Source: Hypericum androsaemum (Eukaryota; Streptophyta; Magnoliopsida; Malpighiales; Hypericaceae). Taken from it: a stretch of DNA of 64,000 bases. Where the stretch lies: NCBI GenBank assembly GCA_963995505.1, contig OZ023182.1, positions 19,237,619 to 19,301,618 of the forward strand. The letters are read 5' to 3'. Position 1 is the stretch's first letter, and every line of letters begins with the position of its first letter. Both the position numbers and the translations under genes were made by a program. Below the pieces are notes generated by a model, which saw nothing but the letters and a program-made list of their open reading frames with translations, ran no database searches and had not been told where the DNA came from. This document shows, one piece after another, positions 34,248-44,562 of the stretch.

Positions 34248-36309
34248 GGGCAAATTGCCCTCAGCCCCTTGAGTTTGCTTAAATTACTGTTTCAGTCCCT
34301 TTTTGTTTCGAAATTAAAAATTTAGCTCCCCTGATTTGCTTTTATTGAACTCTAAAACTCCTCGCTAATATCATTCGGTCAACATAATTTTAAAATGACT
34401 ATTAACCTTTCTTTTCCTCTCTCCTTTCCCTCCTCTCCTCTTCTAACCGAACTTTAATGACCGATAAAACCAACAGAACTTTAAGCCCCAAGTCTCTCCC
34501 CTCCCTCTACTCGTACGCGTTAGGGCGGAGATATGATGAAATTTAGGGTTTCGGTTCTCGCCGTGATTGTACTTGGTTAGTGTTCGATGCTTGTTGTGGC
34601 TTCATTCTGTCAATTGAACAGTCCTCCTTCTAATTCTGTCAATTGGCTCCTTGGTTAGTGTTCGATGCTTGTTGTGGCTTCCTTTGTAAGGACAGAAACT
34701 TAGTGTAGTAGTATTCAAGGTAATTGGGATTGCAACAGGAGCTCCCATCTCCATTACAGCCGTTTGATTAAAATCAGTTGGGATTTTTCTGGGCTGAAGA
34801 GAGAAAAAGAGAGGAGAGGGAGAGGGGGAAGGGGAGGAGGGAGAGGAAGGTCGAAGAAAGGGGTTTTTTTTTATCAATATGGTATTACAGTACCAATTTA
34901 TTATCAAAATGGTATTACTATTGAAAATATTCCGAGAATAGTGTCCCTTTTCAAGATTGAAAAAAATTTCGACCTAGAACCCTAGATCAAAATTTTTTTT
35001 GACTTGGGACCAAAATTGAAAAAATTTTGACTTTCATTATCGAAAAAATCTTTTCAACCTAGGACCAAAATCGATTTTTTTTACCTGGGTCACTTTTTGC
35101 ATCTCTCTCTCCTCCCTCCCCCTCTCTTCCCCCTTTTTTCCCGCCCTCACGCGCCTCGGTCTCCTCACTTCCCCACTCTCTCTCTTCTAGTTTATTATTT
35201 TCCCCTCTCTCTCTTCTAGTTTATTATTTTTTGTGTATTTATTAAAAAGTAAATTTCATTTATCTTGTCTCTCTTAAATTGTACAATTTTAATCAATTCT
35301 TGATTTATTTAAAAAATATTATATCTTTATTTATTCATAAAATTTATTTAAATGATGTTACCATATTTTAAAATTTTACCTTCATCAAATCTAAATTACT
35401 CGGTCGAGTGAGTCCGGATTCTAAATTGTATATATCAAAAATGATATGAATTTGGATTCAATATTGTAGATAGCCATTTTAAATTAGACAATAAAATAAT
35501 GAATTTGTAAAAATAATCCTTCCAGTTTGCAATATAATTTTAAATATTTGATTTGTGATAGTGAATATTGTTTGATGAAATAATTTATTCATATTACACA
35601 TAAATTTTATCTTTTTAAGTTGAAATGTTGTTCAAGTAGAACAAGTATCATTTATAGTAGACAAGTTATTTAAATGAATTTCATGAATAAATAAATAATT
35701 GATTTTTTTGAAAATAAATTAAGAATTAATTTAGAATTGGAGAACTTAAGAGAAATAAGGATAAATGGAATTGACTTTTTAGTAAATACAAAAAAAAAAC
35801 TAGAAGTGAGATAGAGGGAAAGTGAGGAGACCGAGGAGAGAGAGAGAGAGAGCGTGAGGGCGGGAGGAAAAAAGGGGGAAGAGAGGGGGAGGGAGGAGAG
35901 AGAGAGAGCAAAAAGTGACCCAGGTCAAAAAAAAATTATTTTCGTTTCAGGTCGAAAAAATTCTTTCGATAATGAAAGTAAAAAAAAATTTTGATCTAGA
36001 GTCCCCAGGTCAAAAAAAAATTTCAATCTTGAAAACGGACACCATTCTCGGAATATTTTCAATAGTAATACTATTTTGGTAATAAATCGATATTGTAGCA
36101 CCATATTGGTAAAAAATCCAAAAAATGTTACTTTTTGTTTTTTATTAGAAAGATATAATAGTCATTTTAAAATTATGCTAACCGGATGACATCAGCGAGT
36201 GGCCTTAGAGTTCAATAAAACTAAACTAGGGGCCAAATTTTCAATTTCAAAATAGAATGAGCTGAAATAGTTATTTTAGCAAATCCCAGAGGCCGAGGAC
36301 AATTTGCCC
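34248..36309. mobile_element. MULE with ~170-bp inverted ends, carrying a nested palindromic element
   Basis: The left end GGGCAAATTGCCCTCAGCCC and the reverse of the right end, GGGCAAATTGTCCTCGGCCT, are inverted over about 170 bp, sharing TTTTATTGAACTCTAA and AATTTTAAAATGACTATTA. The TSD is TATAAATTT, perfect, at 34239-34247 and 36310-36318. The left interior (34500-34750) has a 32-bp direct repeat starting CTTGGTTAGTGTTCGATGCT at 34571 and 34651. No transposase is seen. A second inverted-repeat element fills 34861-36115. Confidence 0.85.
34861..36115. mobile_element. Long-TIR element nested in the MULE
   Basis: About 350 bp at each end are inverted copies: TATCAATATGGTATTACAG on the left against TACCAATATGGTGCTACAAT from the reversed right end, then CTATTGAAAATATTCCGAGA in both, then CT-rich text against its GA-rich complement. 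The central 500 bp are AT-rich and non-coding. I could not fix a TSD. Confidence 0.65.
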
Positions 36310-36318
36310 TATAAATTT

Positions 36319-36944
36319 TGACATATACCCTAACGATTTTAGTGTCTTGATCTTCACATAAAAAATCGGTACTCTATCGTAGAGTTAAAGTCCTACTTAT
36401 AAGAGGATTGATCTATGATGGGCGAAGATATCTACGAATTTTTATTAACCACGTGCTGAAATTATAATAAGAAATTATAATAAGAGTACAACAGAAAAAG
36501 CTAACCCCTTCACATTTTCAAAATAGGCATAGGTACAAAAATTGAAAGAAAACTGAATATGACATAGTCAAACCTTATAATCAAAGTATGATTAGAGAGA
36601 ATATCTGTCACTCGATTTCCCTCATATCTTTAAACGTATGTTGAAGCTAGACTTATCGGTTCATATTAACTCGATTCTTGAAAAAGTGACTCTTGCCTTA
36701 TTTTACTCATCGTCGCTTATATATTAAATGAGATTTTTTTTTTAGTTTCAGGGAATTGCATGGTAGAAAATAGTTTTATTTCTTAACCAATTACGGAAAG
36801 GGAAATGCAAATCGAGGATCGACGATAATTGATTTGCTTTTGACTCGGAATGCAATGTAATCATATTGTCGAGGCGATAGGACAGTGGACACGCGGGAGG
36901 CAGTCGAGACGAGGCATCAGCCGAGACGGGAAAGCCTGACGCGT
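36319..36944. other. Spacer, no gene seen
   Basis: Unique-looking AT-rich sequence up to about 36860, then a GC-richer patch (CGCGGGAGGCAGTCGAGACG) of unknown origin that joins the orphan promoter block at about 36945. Confidence 0.4.
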
Positions 36945-36993
36945 TCCAAAAGGAGAAACGAGAGACTGAGATCGTTCGATTCAGTGTGAACTA

Positions 36994-38882
36994 CTAAAAA
37001 ATTGTTCCCATGGAGGGAACTAATTCAGGGCCCTTAGATCAATTTTTTTAATTTTAAAAATTGATCTGATGGTTATTATCACACAAAAGATATTTTTGAC
37101 CTTTTTATTAAAATTCACTCTTCTAATTTTCATTACCCTCTCCCTTCCCTGTCTCGAGCCCCCCAAACCCACATACTCTCTTTCTCTCTCTCTCTCGATC
37201 TAAAAGCGTTCCATTACCCCCTCCTTTCCCTATCTCGAGCCTCCCAAACCCACTCTCTCTCTCTCTCTCTCGATCTAAAAGCCGTTGGTGGCCACGACCG
37301 AAGAACCGAACCAAACCAACCAAAGCAAGCTTTTGCGAGAACGTGCAGGCACGGGGACGGACGGACGACGACGACCGGAGCCAGAACTTTAACGACCTCG
37401 ATAGGGCGGCTTTGTCCCGGATGGAGGCTTCCACTTCACACTTCGAACAGCCGCCCTACATGGCCTACACCTACCCCACCCTCGATCTTGACGAGGTCGT
37501 AACTGCAGCGCGTAAGCTACCCGAACCCAGTAAAATTTGCCCGACTACTTCGGCGCCCCTGAGCTGCACGCTCTCGTGCGGTCCGGCAACGGAGGAAATT
37601 GGAAGTTCCCCTATGGCAGCGGCGGAGAGGAGGAAGCGATGGAGGATTTCGACGGGTACATGGAAGTTGTGATGACGGGTATACTGGTACATGGGATATT
37701 GGTTTTCAGATGTTGGAATATTGGTTTTCGTATGTTGGAATATTGGTTTTTGTATGTTAGGATATTAGTTTTCGGATGTTGGGATATTGGTTTTCGTATG
37801 TAGTGATATTGGTTTTTGAATATATTAGTTTTCATATATTGGTTTTCGGATATTGATTTTCGTATATTAGTTTTTGGATGTTGGGATATTAGTTTTTGTA
37901 TGTTGGGATATTGGTTTTCAGATGTTGGGATATTGGTTTTTGTATGTAGTGATATTGGTTTGCGTATATAGGGATATTGGTTTTCGTATGTAGCGATATT
38001 GGTTTGCATGTGTAGCGATATTGATTTTCGAGTGTAGCAATATTGGTTTTCGAATGTTGGGATATTGGTTTTTGTAATGTAGTGATATGGTTTACACGTG
38101 TAGCGATAATGGTTTTCATATATAGTTATATTGATTTTTATATGTAGTGATATTGCTTTGCATGTGTAGTGATATTGGTATAGTAGTTAGCATGTTTACA
38201 AATAGTGGTTTGTGTGTCGTCATCCTCCGGATTTTAAAATATATGATCCGACCGGTTAGACCAAGATACGAGTGTAAAGACATACCGGATTTTGACCAAA
38301 AAATGGTTACCTTGCGAATCGAACTAAATTTGGTCGGACCAAATGGCTGACCAAAAATCTGATCAACCCGGGGTGGTTCACCCAGATTTTTTAAATAAAA
38401 AAATACATATCTGGTCTGACCCGGTCTAATATTCCTATTGGTTATATTCTAATATTTTTGATAAAAACTGTAATATTTTTTAGGTATGTACGCGATTACA
38501 TGTACAATTATACAGAGATTATATATAATTATATTTATTTTTAAATTAAAAAATTTGGTCCGACCGGTGGTCCGTCCGGTCGGACTGATTAACCCAGAGT
38601 ACGACCCAAAATTTGGATCGACTCCAAGTCGTATTTTGAAGACCATAAATTTTCTTGAGTGGATAATTTTGAATTTTGAAAGGAAGAAGAATGTGAAAAG
38701 TCAACCAATAGTAGAATTTTAGGTTTAGAAAAACTAATTAATTATTCCTCTTTCTTTTGCTTTTGCTAATGTTTCAATATTATCCCTGAATATAATTTTA
38801 TTGCCCAAATTATCCATTCAGTTTTTTTAGTCCATATGAGTGGGGATTACCCCATGTCCCCACTCGATCCATGCCCGTTAGT
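36994..38882. mobile_element. Second minisatellite-bearing MULE-like element
   Basis: Inserted in the orphan promoter block. The left end (GTTCCCATGGAGGGAACTAA, GGGCCCTTAGATC) and the body plan (CT-rich leader, GC-rich 37300-37670, GATATTGGTTTT minisatellite, right end with AGTGGGGATTACCCCATGTC) parallel the 16939-18298 element. The GC-rich part holds an open frame with EASTSHFEQPPYMAYTYPTL, likely a captured host exon. 38235-38640 is a further nested repeat rich in GGTCCGACCGG. The TSD is not clear. Confidence 0.6.
37690..38180. repeat. Minisatellite, about 20-22-bp unit GATATTGGTTTTCGTATGT
   Basis: About 22 degenerate copies with the same core as 17470-18000 but with CGTATGTNG spacers. On the minus strand it reads as repeated NQYPYIRKPIS, which I treat as a repeat artefact and not a protein. 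Confidence 0.9.
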
Positions 38883-39471
38883 TATTCGTTTGGGATGAAG
38901 GCGGTAGGTCAAGAAGCATATAAGTTATTTGGAGAGTTAACAGGAGTTAGGTTATTTGGGGATAAGTACAATTTAGTATATGTATGGTTATGTGAATTCT
39001 CGAAAAGAGGTAGATTTTGGATAAAATTGTGAGTTCTTCTCCATGGACAAAAATAAGTTTAAGTATTTTCTGTAATTATCACGAGTGTGAATTTATATAT
39101 TTTTTACTATTATGTCCCTTTCATTCCTTCTTCAATTATCTTAACAAATTTTGAGTTATTGAAAATACAGTAATATTTAATGCTAAAATAATGAGAAAAC
39201 TTTACTTTAGTACCTTATAGTTTGGCCGATTTTTACTTACAACCCTGTGGTAAAAAATTTCTTAAACGGGTCCCTGAAATTTTAAAAGGACCTCACAGGC
39301 AGTTGCTCCCCTGCCCGAAACTCAAATGACGTCGTTTTGTGCGTACGTGGCAAGCCAACTTAGAAAAAATTATACTTCGTGGTTGCTAATTTGTTGTGGT
39401 AAAAAATTTCCATAACAATACCAAATTAGTTTAATTTTTTTCAAAATTCCCCTTATTTCACCAACCCCAAC

Positions 39472-40189
39472 TAGGGATGGCAATGGGTAGAGTATGGTAG
39501 GGTATTGGTAGGACCCTACCCATACTCTAGTTTTTTTAGTTGGACCCATACCCTACCCTCGACCCTACAAATTTTTTGTTGTTAGATTTATACCCTACCC
39601 TCCTAAAGACCCTGGGTCTTCAGGGTCCGACCCTTTAACATTCTACATTTTTATATTTTTAATCAAAAGTTAATTTTTATATAAAATTCAAACAAATTCA
39701 AGATATCTACTATGTTACACATTAACATTCAATAGAAAATTGACGAAACATCAAATTTTGCAATTTAATTTCAATAGTATAAGATTTTTTTTTCAAATTT
39801 GAAGTACATAAACAATTCAACAAAAGAAAAATATAGAATATCGGCTTCTAGGAATCCATCATTCATGACATATTCTAAGGTGGTTGTGTAATAACATAAT
39901 AAATATGTTAAAGTTAACCATAAAGTATATTATATATATTATCATTATAGTTTAACTAGAGTCTAACTAGGGTCTAATTAGGGTAATGTCTCAAATAGGG
40001 TAAAAATGTAAGGGTAGGGTCCGACCCGCATGGTCTAACTATTGATTCATACCCTACCCTAGACCCTACTTCTAAACATGGACCTATACCCATACCCTAC
40101 CGTAGACCCAGTCAAAGTCAACATACCCTAGACCCGTAGGGTAAAGGTAGGGTCCGATCATCAGGGTATGGGTATTTTTGCTATCCCTA
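39472..40189. mobile_element. Non-autonomous hAT nested in the MULE
   Basis: Inverted ends TAGGGATGGCAATGGGTA and (reverse right) TAGGGATAGCAAAAATACCC. Flanks ACCCCAAC (39464-39471) and ATCCCAAC (40190-40197) form an 8-bp TSD with one mismatch. The subterminal regions are full of ACCCTACCCATA words in both orientations. It is 718 bp with no transposase. Confidence 0.85.
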
Positions 40190-40379
40190 ATCCCAACCAC
40201 ATCTCTCCACCTTCATGCCTCTCTCCTCTCTCCACCGTGGAACCTCTATCTCCATGGCCCAATAACCAATTAACAACTAAACAAATCTCAGCAAGAAACC
40301 AAGAAATCAAAAATAAACAACGACATATCAACTAAGAAATCAAACACAAGTGACGATATATGAGCCCAGAAATCAAAGC

Positions 40380-40800
40380 CGGGCCTTGGCGAAGTCTGAG
40401 GTCACTGGGGTGATGATTCGGCCTCGGGTCGAAGGTAGACCAGGCCCAGGTTGAGCACGACACCGTCACTCCGGATCTGCTCGCCGCCGGCGACCTGGAC
40501 CTCTTTCGTCCACCGACCCATCGCCCGCCGACACATCGCCCGGGTCCTTCCTATTCGGGTCGTACCTCAAGCCCCGCCTCGCCACTCCTTGACCCACCTG
40601 ATGCTGCTCCCTGCCCCGAACCACCCATCTAGCCAGAGATAGATCGGGTAGGGGCCTAACCCGGTCCCTTCCCAACCCAAAATTCCACTCGGGTCGGGGC
40701 CTAACCCGGAAGTTCGCCCCAGGAGAGCTCCTGACCCTCCTCCCACTCGACCTCTCATCCTCGTCTTCGTCTCACCGTCGACGGTGCTAATGTCGATGAT
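40380..40800. other. GC-rich interior of the MULE, possibly captured host sequence
   Basis: Much higher G+C than its surroundings, with short open frames on both strands (for example a plus frame from 40451) but no recognisable domain. This is typical of cargo in Pack-MULEs. The sequence contains repeated CGGGTCGGGGCCTAACCCGG words. Confidence 0.4.
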
Positions 40801-41299
40801 AATGGGCTTAGGCGTCTCGGAGACGGAGAGTACTTCCTTGAGCTGTTCTTACATAAGTTTCTTTTTTTTCCTGGGTGTGGAGTGTGTTTGTGATGGTGAG
40901 GGGAGAGAGTTGGGGGAGTGAGCTCAGTAGTAGAGATAGCTGGGTTTTGACTAATTTAGGGGAGAGAGAGATGTGAAGAAGGAAGAGAGAAAGGGATACT
41001 GAAAAATAACAAACTATCTGTGATTGTTTTGTAAAAATTTGATCGAACAAGTCAGCAACAGCGGAGTTAAAAAGAATTTGAGCTGGCATGACACATATGC
41101 ATCGAAACAATGTAGTTTTGATTTCGGGCAGTGCGGAACTGCCCATGAGGTCCTTTTGAAACCTCAGGACCCGTTTAAGAAGTTTTTAACCACAGGGTTG
41201 TAAGTGAAAATCGGCCAAACTACAAGGTACTAAAGTAAAGTTTTTCCTAAAATAATTAACGAGACAGCTTAGATTATGTGAGTAGAATAAATAATTTTA

Positions 41300-42585
41300 G
41301 GGAAAAGTTTACTTAAGTACTCTAGAGTATCACCGATTCTCACTTGGGTACCCTGTGGTTTAAAATCGATAGAACCGATCCAACTTATTTTAATTTTTAT
41401 CACTTAGGTCCACCCAAGTACGGTTCAGGATTTTTTGCAAAACGCATCGTTTTGATGCTTACGTGGACTGCCACGTAGTAGTGAGTTGGATTACTCGATC
41501 TGACGTGGCCGTGGATAAATTACAAAAAGTACCTAATTTATTTATAATTTAAAAAAATAAAAACCCCGCAAATCTCCTCTTCTCGTTCCTCCTCTCTCCT
41601 CCTCCTCTCTCTCTTGCTCTCACTCACACTTGTACAAGAAGCTCATCGAGCACCAATGAGCCCACTCTAAACTTCTTCAAATCCCAAGCTCCAAGCAAGC
41701 CCCCTCTCAACTTCAAGTGCAATAAAAGGTACAAAAAGCTCTCAAGTCCCAATTTCCCAGTTTTCGCCAACCTCTCTGACCCTAAAGGTGAAGAAACCGC
41801 CCCCTTTTCTCTTCTCATAATTAATTATTTTAATTAGTTAATTAACTAGCTATTAGAGATAATTTGGCATTGATTTGGTACCGGTAGATAAGAAATTGGG
41901 GAAAGGGAAGGACTAATCGACGACGAGGACATTACTTTCCAGCGTATGGTCGTCAGGGGTTGCATTTGTGGAATGTTTGAGGGATGCGTAGGCCAGTGGA
42001 AGAGCGGGACTTGAAGAAGATGATGAACGGCGGCGGTGGGCTTGTCAGAGAAGAGCTCAATGGTCCTCGACGGCGGCGGGCTCATCGGAGAAGAGCTTAA
42101 AGATCCTCGGCGGCGGCGGGCTCGTCGGAGAAGAGCTAGAAGGTCCTCGGCAACGGCGGGATCGTCGATGAAGAGCTCGAAGGTATTCGGCGATGGGCTC
42201 ATCTGAGAAGAGCTCGAAAGCTTGCCTCTTTGATCTGTGACAGTGATTTCTTGGTTTTGGCTATTGTGTTTTGAGATGGAGAAGCTCAGGAGGTTGAAGA
42301 TGCTTATTGGAAGAAGAGAGGGGATGAGTCGAAATAATATAAATAATTATGTACTATTTTGTAATTTATCCACCACCACGTCAAATCAAGTAATCCAACT
42401 CACTACTACGTGGCAGTCCACGTAAGCGTCAAAACGATACATTTTGCAAAAAAGATCCCGAACCGGACCTGGGTGGACCTAAGTGATAAAAATTAGAATA
42501 AGTTGGATCGGTTCTATCGATTTTAAACCACAGGGTACCCAAGTGAGAATCTGTGATACCACAGGGTACTTAAGTGGACTTTTCT
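41300..42585. mobile_element. MULE with ~230-bp inverted ends
   Basis: ATAATTTTA flanks both sides (41291-41299 and 42586-42594). The ends are inverted over roughly 230 bp: CACTTGGGTACCCTGTGGTT, AAAATCGATAGAACCGATCC and TACGTGGACTGCCACGTAGT appear in both arms. The interior has an open stretch from about 41637 on the plus strand resembling the start of a plastid-targeted protein (SSSSTNEPTLNFFKSQAPSK) and, on the minus strand, repeated ELFSDKP-like text at 41846-42202. It is probably a Pack-MULE. Confidence 0.85.
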
Positions 42586-42594
42586 ATAATTTTA

Positions 42595-42990
42595 TAGTGT
42601 TTATGATGTATATTAAAATTTAGGCCATATATTTAAGAAAATATAAATTTGGAAAAAGTCTATTTTAGTACCCTGTGGTATCGTCAAAAATTACTTTAGT
42701 ACCCTGTGGTAAAAAACTCATCAATCGAGTCAAACCTCACCCGATTTACATCACTTAGGTCCACGGGCAGCTGCCCGAACTTGCTCGGACCTGCCCAGCC
42801 CCTGCCCGGCCAACTGGACCAGCCATGTCATCTTTATGATTGTAAAGATGTAATAAACATCGTCATTTTTTGTTAAAAACCAAGGAGTAACTAGTCCACT
42901 AATCTTTCGGAACAAACTAACGCCCTTCAAGTCATATAAATGCACATCTAAACAACCAGGTAACATAGTGTCTGAAAGATCTATACCCAA
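42595..42990. mobile_element. Truncated MULE: one terminal repeat
   Basis: From about 42654 the text GGAAAAAGTCTATTTTAGTA, CCCTGTGGTATCGTC and CACTTAGGTCCACGGGCAG resembles the ends of the two preceding MULEs. No inverted partner follows; it breaks near 42830 and joins type II 3'-flank text at 42890. Only one end remains. Confidence 0.55.
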
Positions 42991-42994
42991 GGCT

Positions 42995-43745
42995 ATTTAG
43001 AACTTCAGAACAGCAGGATGAGAAGATTATAAACTGTGGTATTTGGATTAGAGGGGAGAGGATTTGGGGTCTGACTTGGAGGAGGAGGAGGCTGAGAGAG
43101 TGTGGGAGGAAGACAAATGGAAAGAAATTGAGGATCTTATCAGGCTAGTGAACATTAAACAAACAGGAGAGGACTCACTAATTTGGAAGTTTGATGATTC
43201 AGGAACTTTCTCTGTTAAAAGTCTCTACAAAAACTCCCTCACAGGACATTTTTCTTCTCCTGCTGTTCTCGGAAAGCCATGGTGTGGAACAATCCCATTT
43301 AAAGGTTCTTGCTTTCTATGGTTGGCTCTTCTGGACAAGATAAAAACTAGAGGTAACTTAGTAAGGATTGGAGCTGTGAGACGAGAAGAGGCTTTGTGTG
43401 CCTGGTGCAACGATGCCATGGAAACTACAGATAATTTACTCCTTAAATGTGACTTCCATTATCGGATTTGGAACTCTTTTGTAACTTAGCTGATCTTTGT
43501 TTTTAAATTGGCCTAATTTACTGTGTTTTTGGCGCAGTTAATTTGGTCAAATTGGACATTGATTGTAATCTGAGACTCGGAAAGGGCCTTTGTCCTCGTG
43601 GTATTATCGCCGGCCCTCTTTTTCTGGTGTAGTTTTTTCCAATAAATTTTACCGCACCAAGGTTTTGAAGAGACCTACGGCTACGAGATTGCGAGATCTT
43701 TTCTGACACATAATAATATTAATAAATTTTAACCATTTCAAAAAA
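42995..43745 (+). pseudogene. 5'-truncated LINE with zf-RVT domain
   Basis: An open frame at 43064-43489 codes the C-terminus of an L1-type reverse transcriptase protein: WKFDDSGTFSVKSLYKNSL, then PFKGSCFLWLALLDKIKTRG and the zinc-binding CAWCNDAMETTDNLLLKCDF followed by W. This is the zf-RVT domain common in plant LINEs. It ends with an A-rich tail (CATTTCAAAAAAAAG, 43733-43747). The flanks are halves of a type II 3' flank (GTGTCTGAAAGAT on the left, TCATAAGAAATATAATTT on the right), paralogous to 13455-13475. Confidence 0.8.
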
Positions 43746-44562
43746 AAGTCATAAGAAATATAATTTCCCACTTCGTTGTTTTTATTTGTCTTGAAAGTTT
43801 TAGCTAATTTTCATTTCAGCCGGACTAGTAAAGAACATTACATCAAAGACTATATTTTACTTATTTATTTCGATTTATATTTTCAGAATTTTTACTATAC
43901 CTTAGTTATTTAGATATTTATATAAAGATTTAGGTTTTCTATATAACTCGGATTTCTTCTACTACTCACTAATGAGTACAATCTTGTTATTATGTTATGG
44001 TTACATCGACTTTGTGCTAGTTCATATTTTTTGTGATGGTTCTTGAGGTAACTTATTCGTGTCGTTATTTTCACCAACACGAAATTGTTATATGTGTATG
44101 TTATATTATACTAAGTTTTCCGATGGAAAAAGGGTGAAGGAATCTCTGGGAAACAAATCAGAAACGTAATCAATCTCCCAACTCTTGATTTATTGTACTT
44201 CTAAAGGAGAATCCATAATATATTTTTTTTGGTGGGGATGAGAATCCATAATTTGATATAAATTTCCGTGGACAATAGAATTCTAAAGAGGCCCTCTTCT
44301 GGGCCGAAGCCGAAGCTGGTTCATGGCCCATGTTCCACTTCTGTAAGCCTATGCTGCAACTCAATTTCAGTAGAATTTCTTGCGGCTGCAGGAACAAATG
44401 GCAATCAGAGAGAACTAAATCTTATCTGAATCAAGCTAAGTGGTAAGCGACTTGGATCGAGTAGTAGCAATATTCCAGAAGAAAAACATAAACTACTTGA
44501 CGATTTCAAGTATTCAGAATTAGCAGTAAAGAGCAAGTCATAATCACAAGTGATTCACTAGT
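43746..44562. other. Type II 3' flank of gene H
   Basis: No gene. It matches 13475-14222 and 22250-23774 (AAAGACTATATTTTACTTAT, GATTTAGGTTTTCTATATAA, GGCCGAAGCCGAAGCTGGTT). It contains a short conserved minus-strand frame, treated here as part of the 3' untranslated region. Confidence 0.5.

Larger units (their letters stand above)
36945..39062 (-). promoter_or_regulatory. Orphan type II F-box promoter block split by an element
   Basis: 36945-36993 (AAAAGGAGAAACGAGAGACT, GAGATCGTT) and 38883-39062 (ATTCGTTTGGGATGAAGGCG, GGTAGGTCAAGAAGCATATA, TAGGTTATTTGGGGATAAG) together match the promoter and upstream text of D, F, G and H. The TATA is weakened to ATATAA. No F-box exon lies in the expected downstream direction, so this is a promoter left behind after loss of its gene. 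Confidence 0.65.
39193..41246. mobile_element. MULE with ~120-bp inverted ends and 10-bp target duplication
   Basis: CTAAAATAAT flanks both sides (39183-39192 and 41247-41256). The ends are inverted: GAGAAAACTTTACTTTAGTA against GAAAAACTTTACTTTAGTA, then TAGTTTGGCCGATTTT, CTTACAACCCTGTGG and TTCTTAAACGGGTCC on both. The empty site is visible near 47750 and 22065 (ATTAAAATAATTAA). The interior is interrupted by a hAT at 39472-40189 and has GC-rich text at 40380-40800, possibly captured. No transposase was found. Confidence 0.85.

Noticed and set aside
37611..38009. Minus-strand frame of 132 codons with repeated NQYPYIRKPIS
   Set aside because: It is the translation of a minisatellite whose unit length drifts. 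There is no start context and no domain, and the frame persists only because the unit lacks stops.
40451..40758. Overlapping GC-rich frames on both strands
   Set aside because: GC-rich DNA has few stops; no domain is seen. Kept only as possible captured sequence in the MULE.
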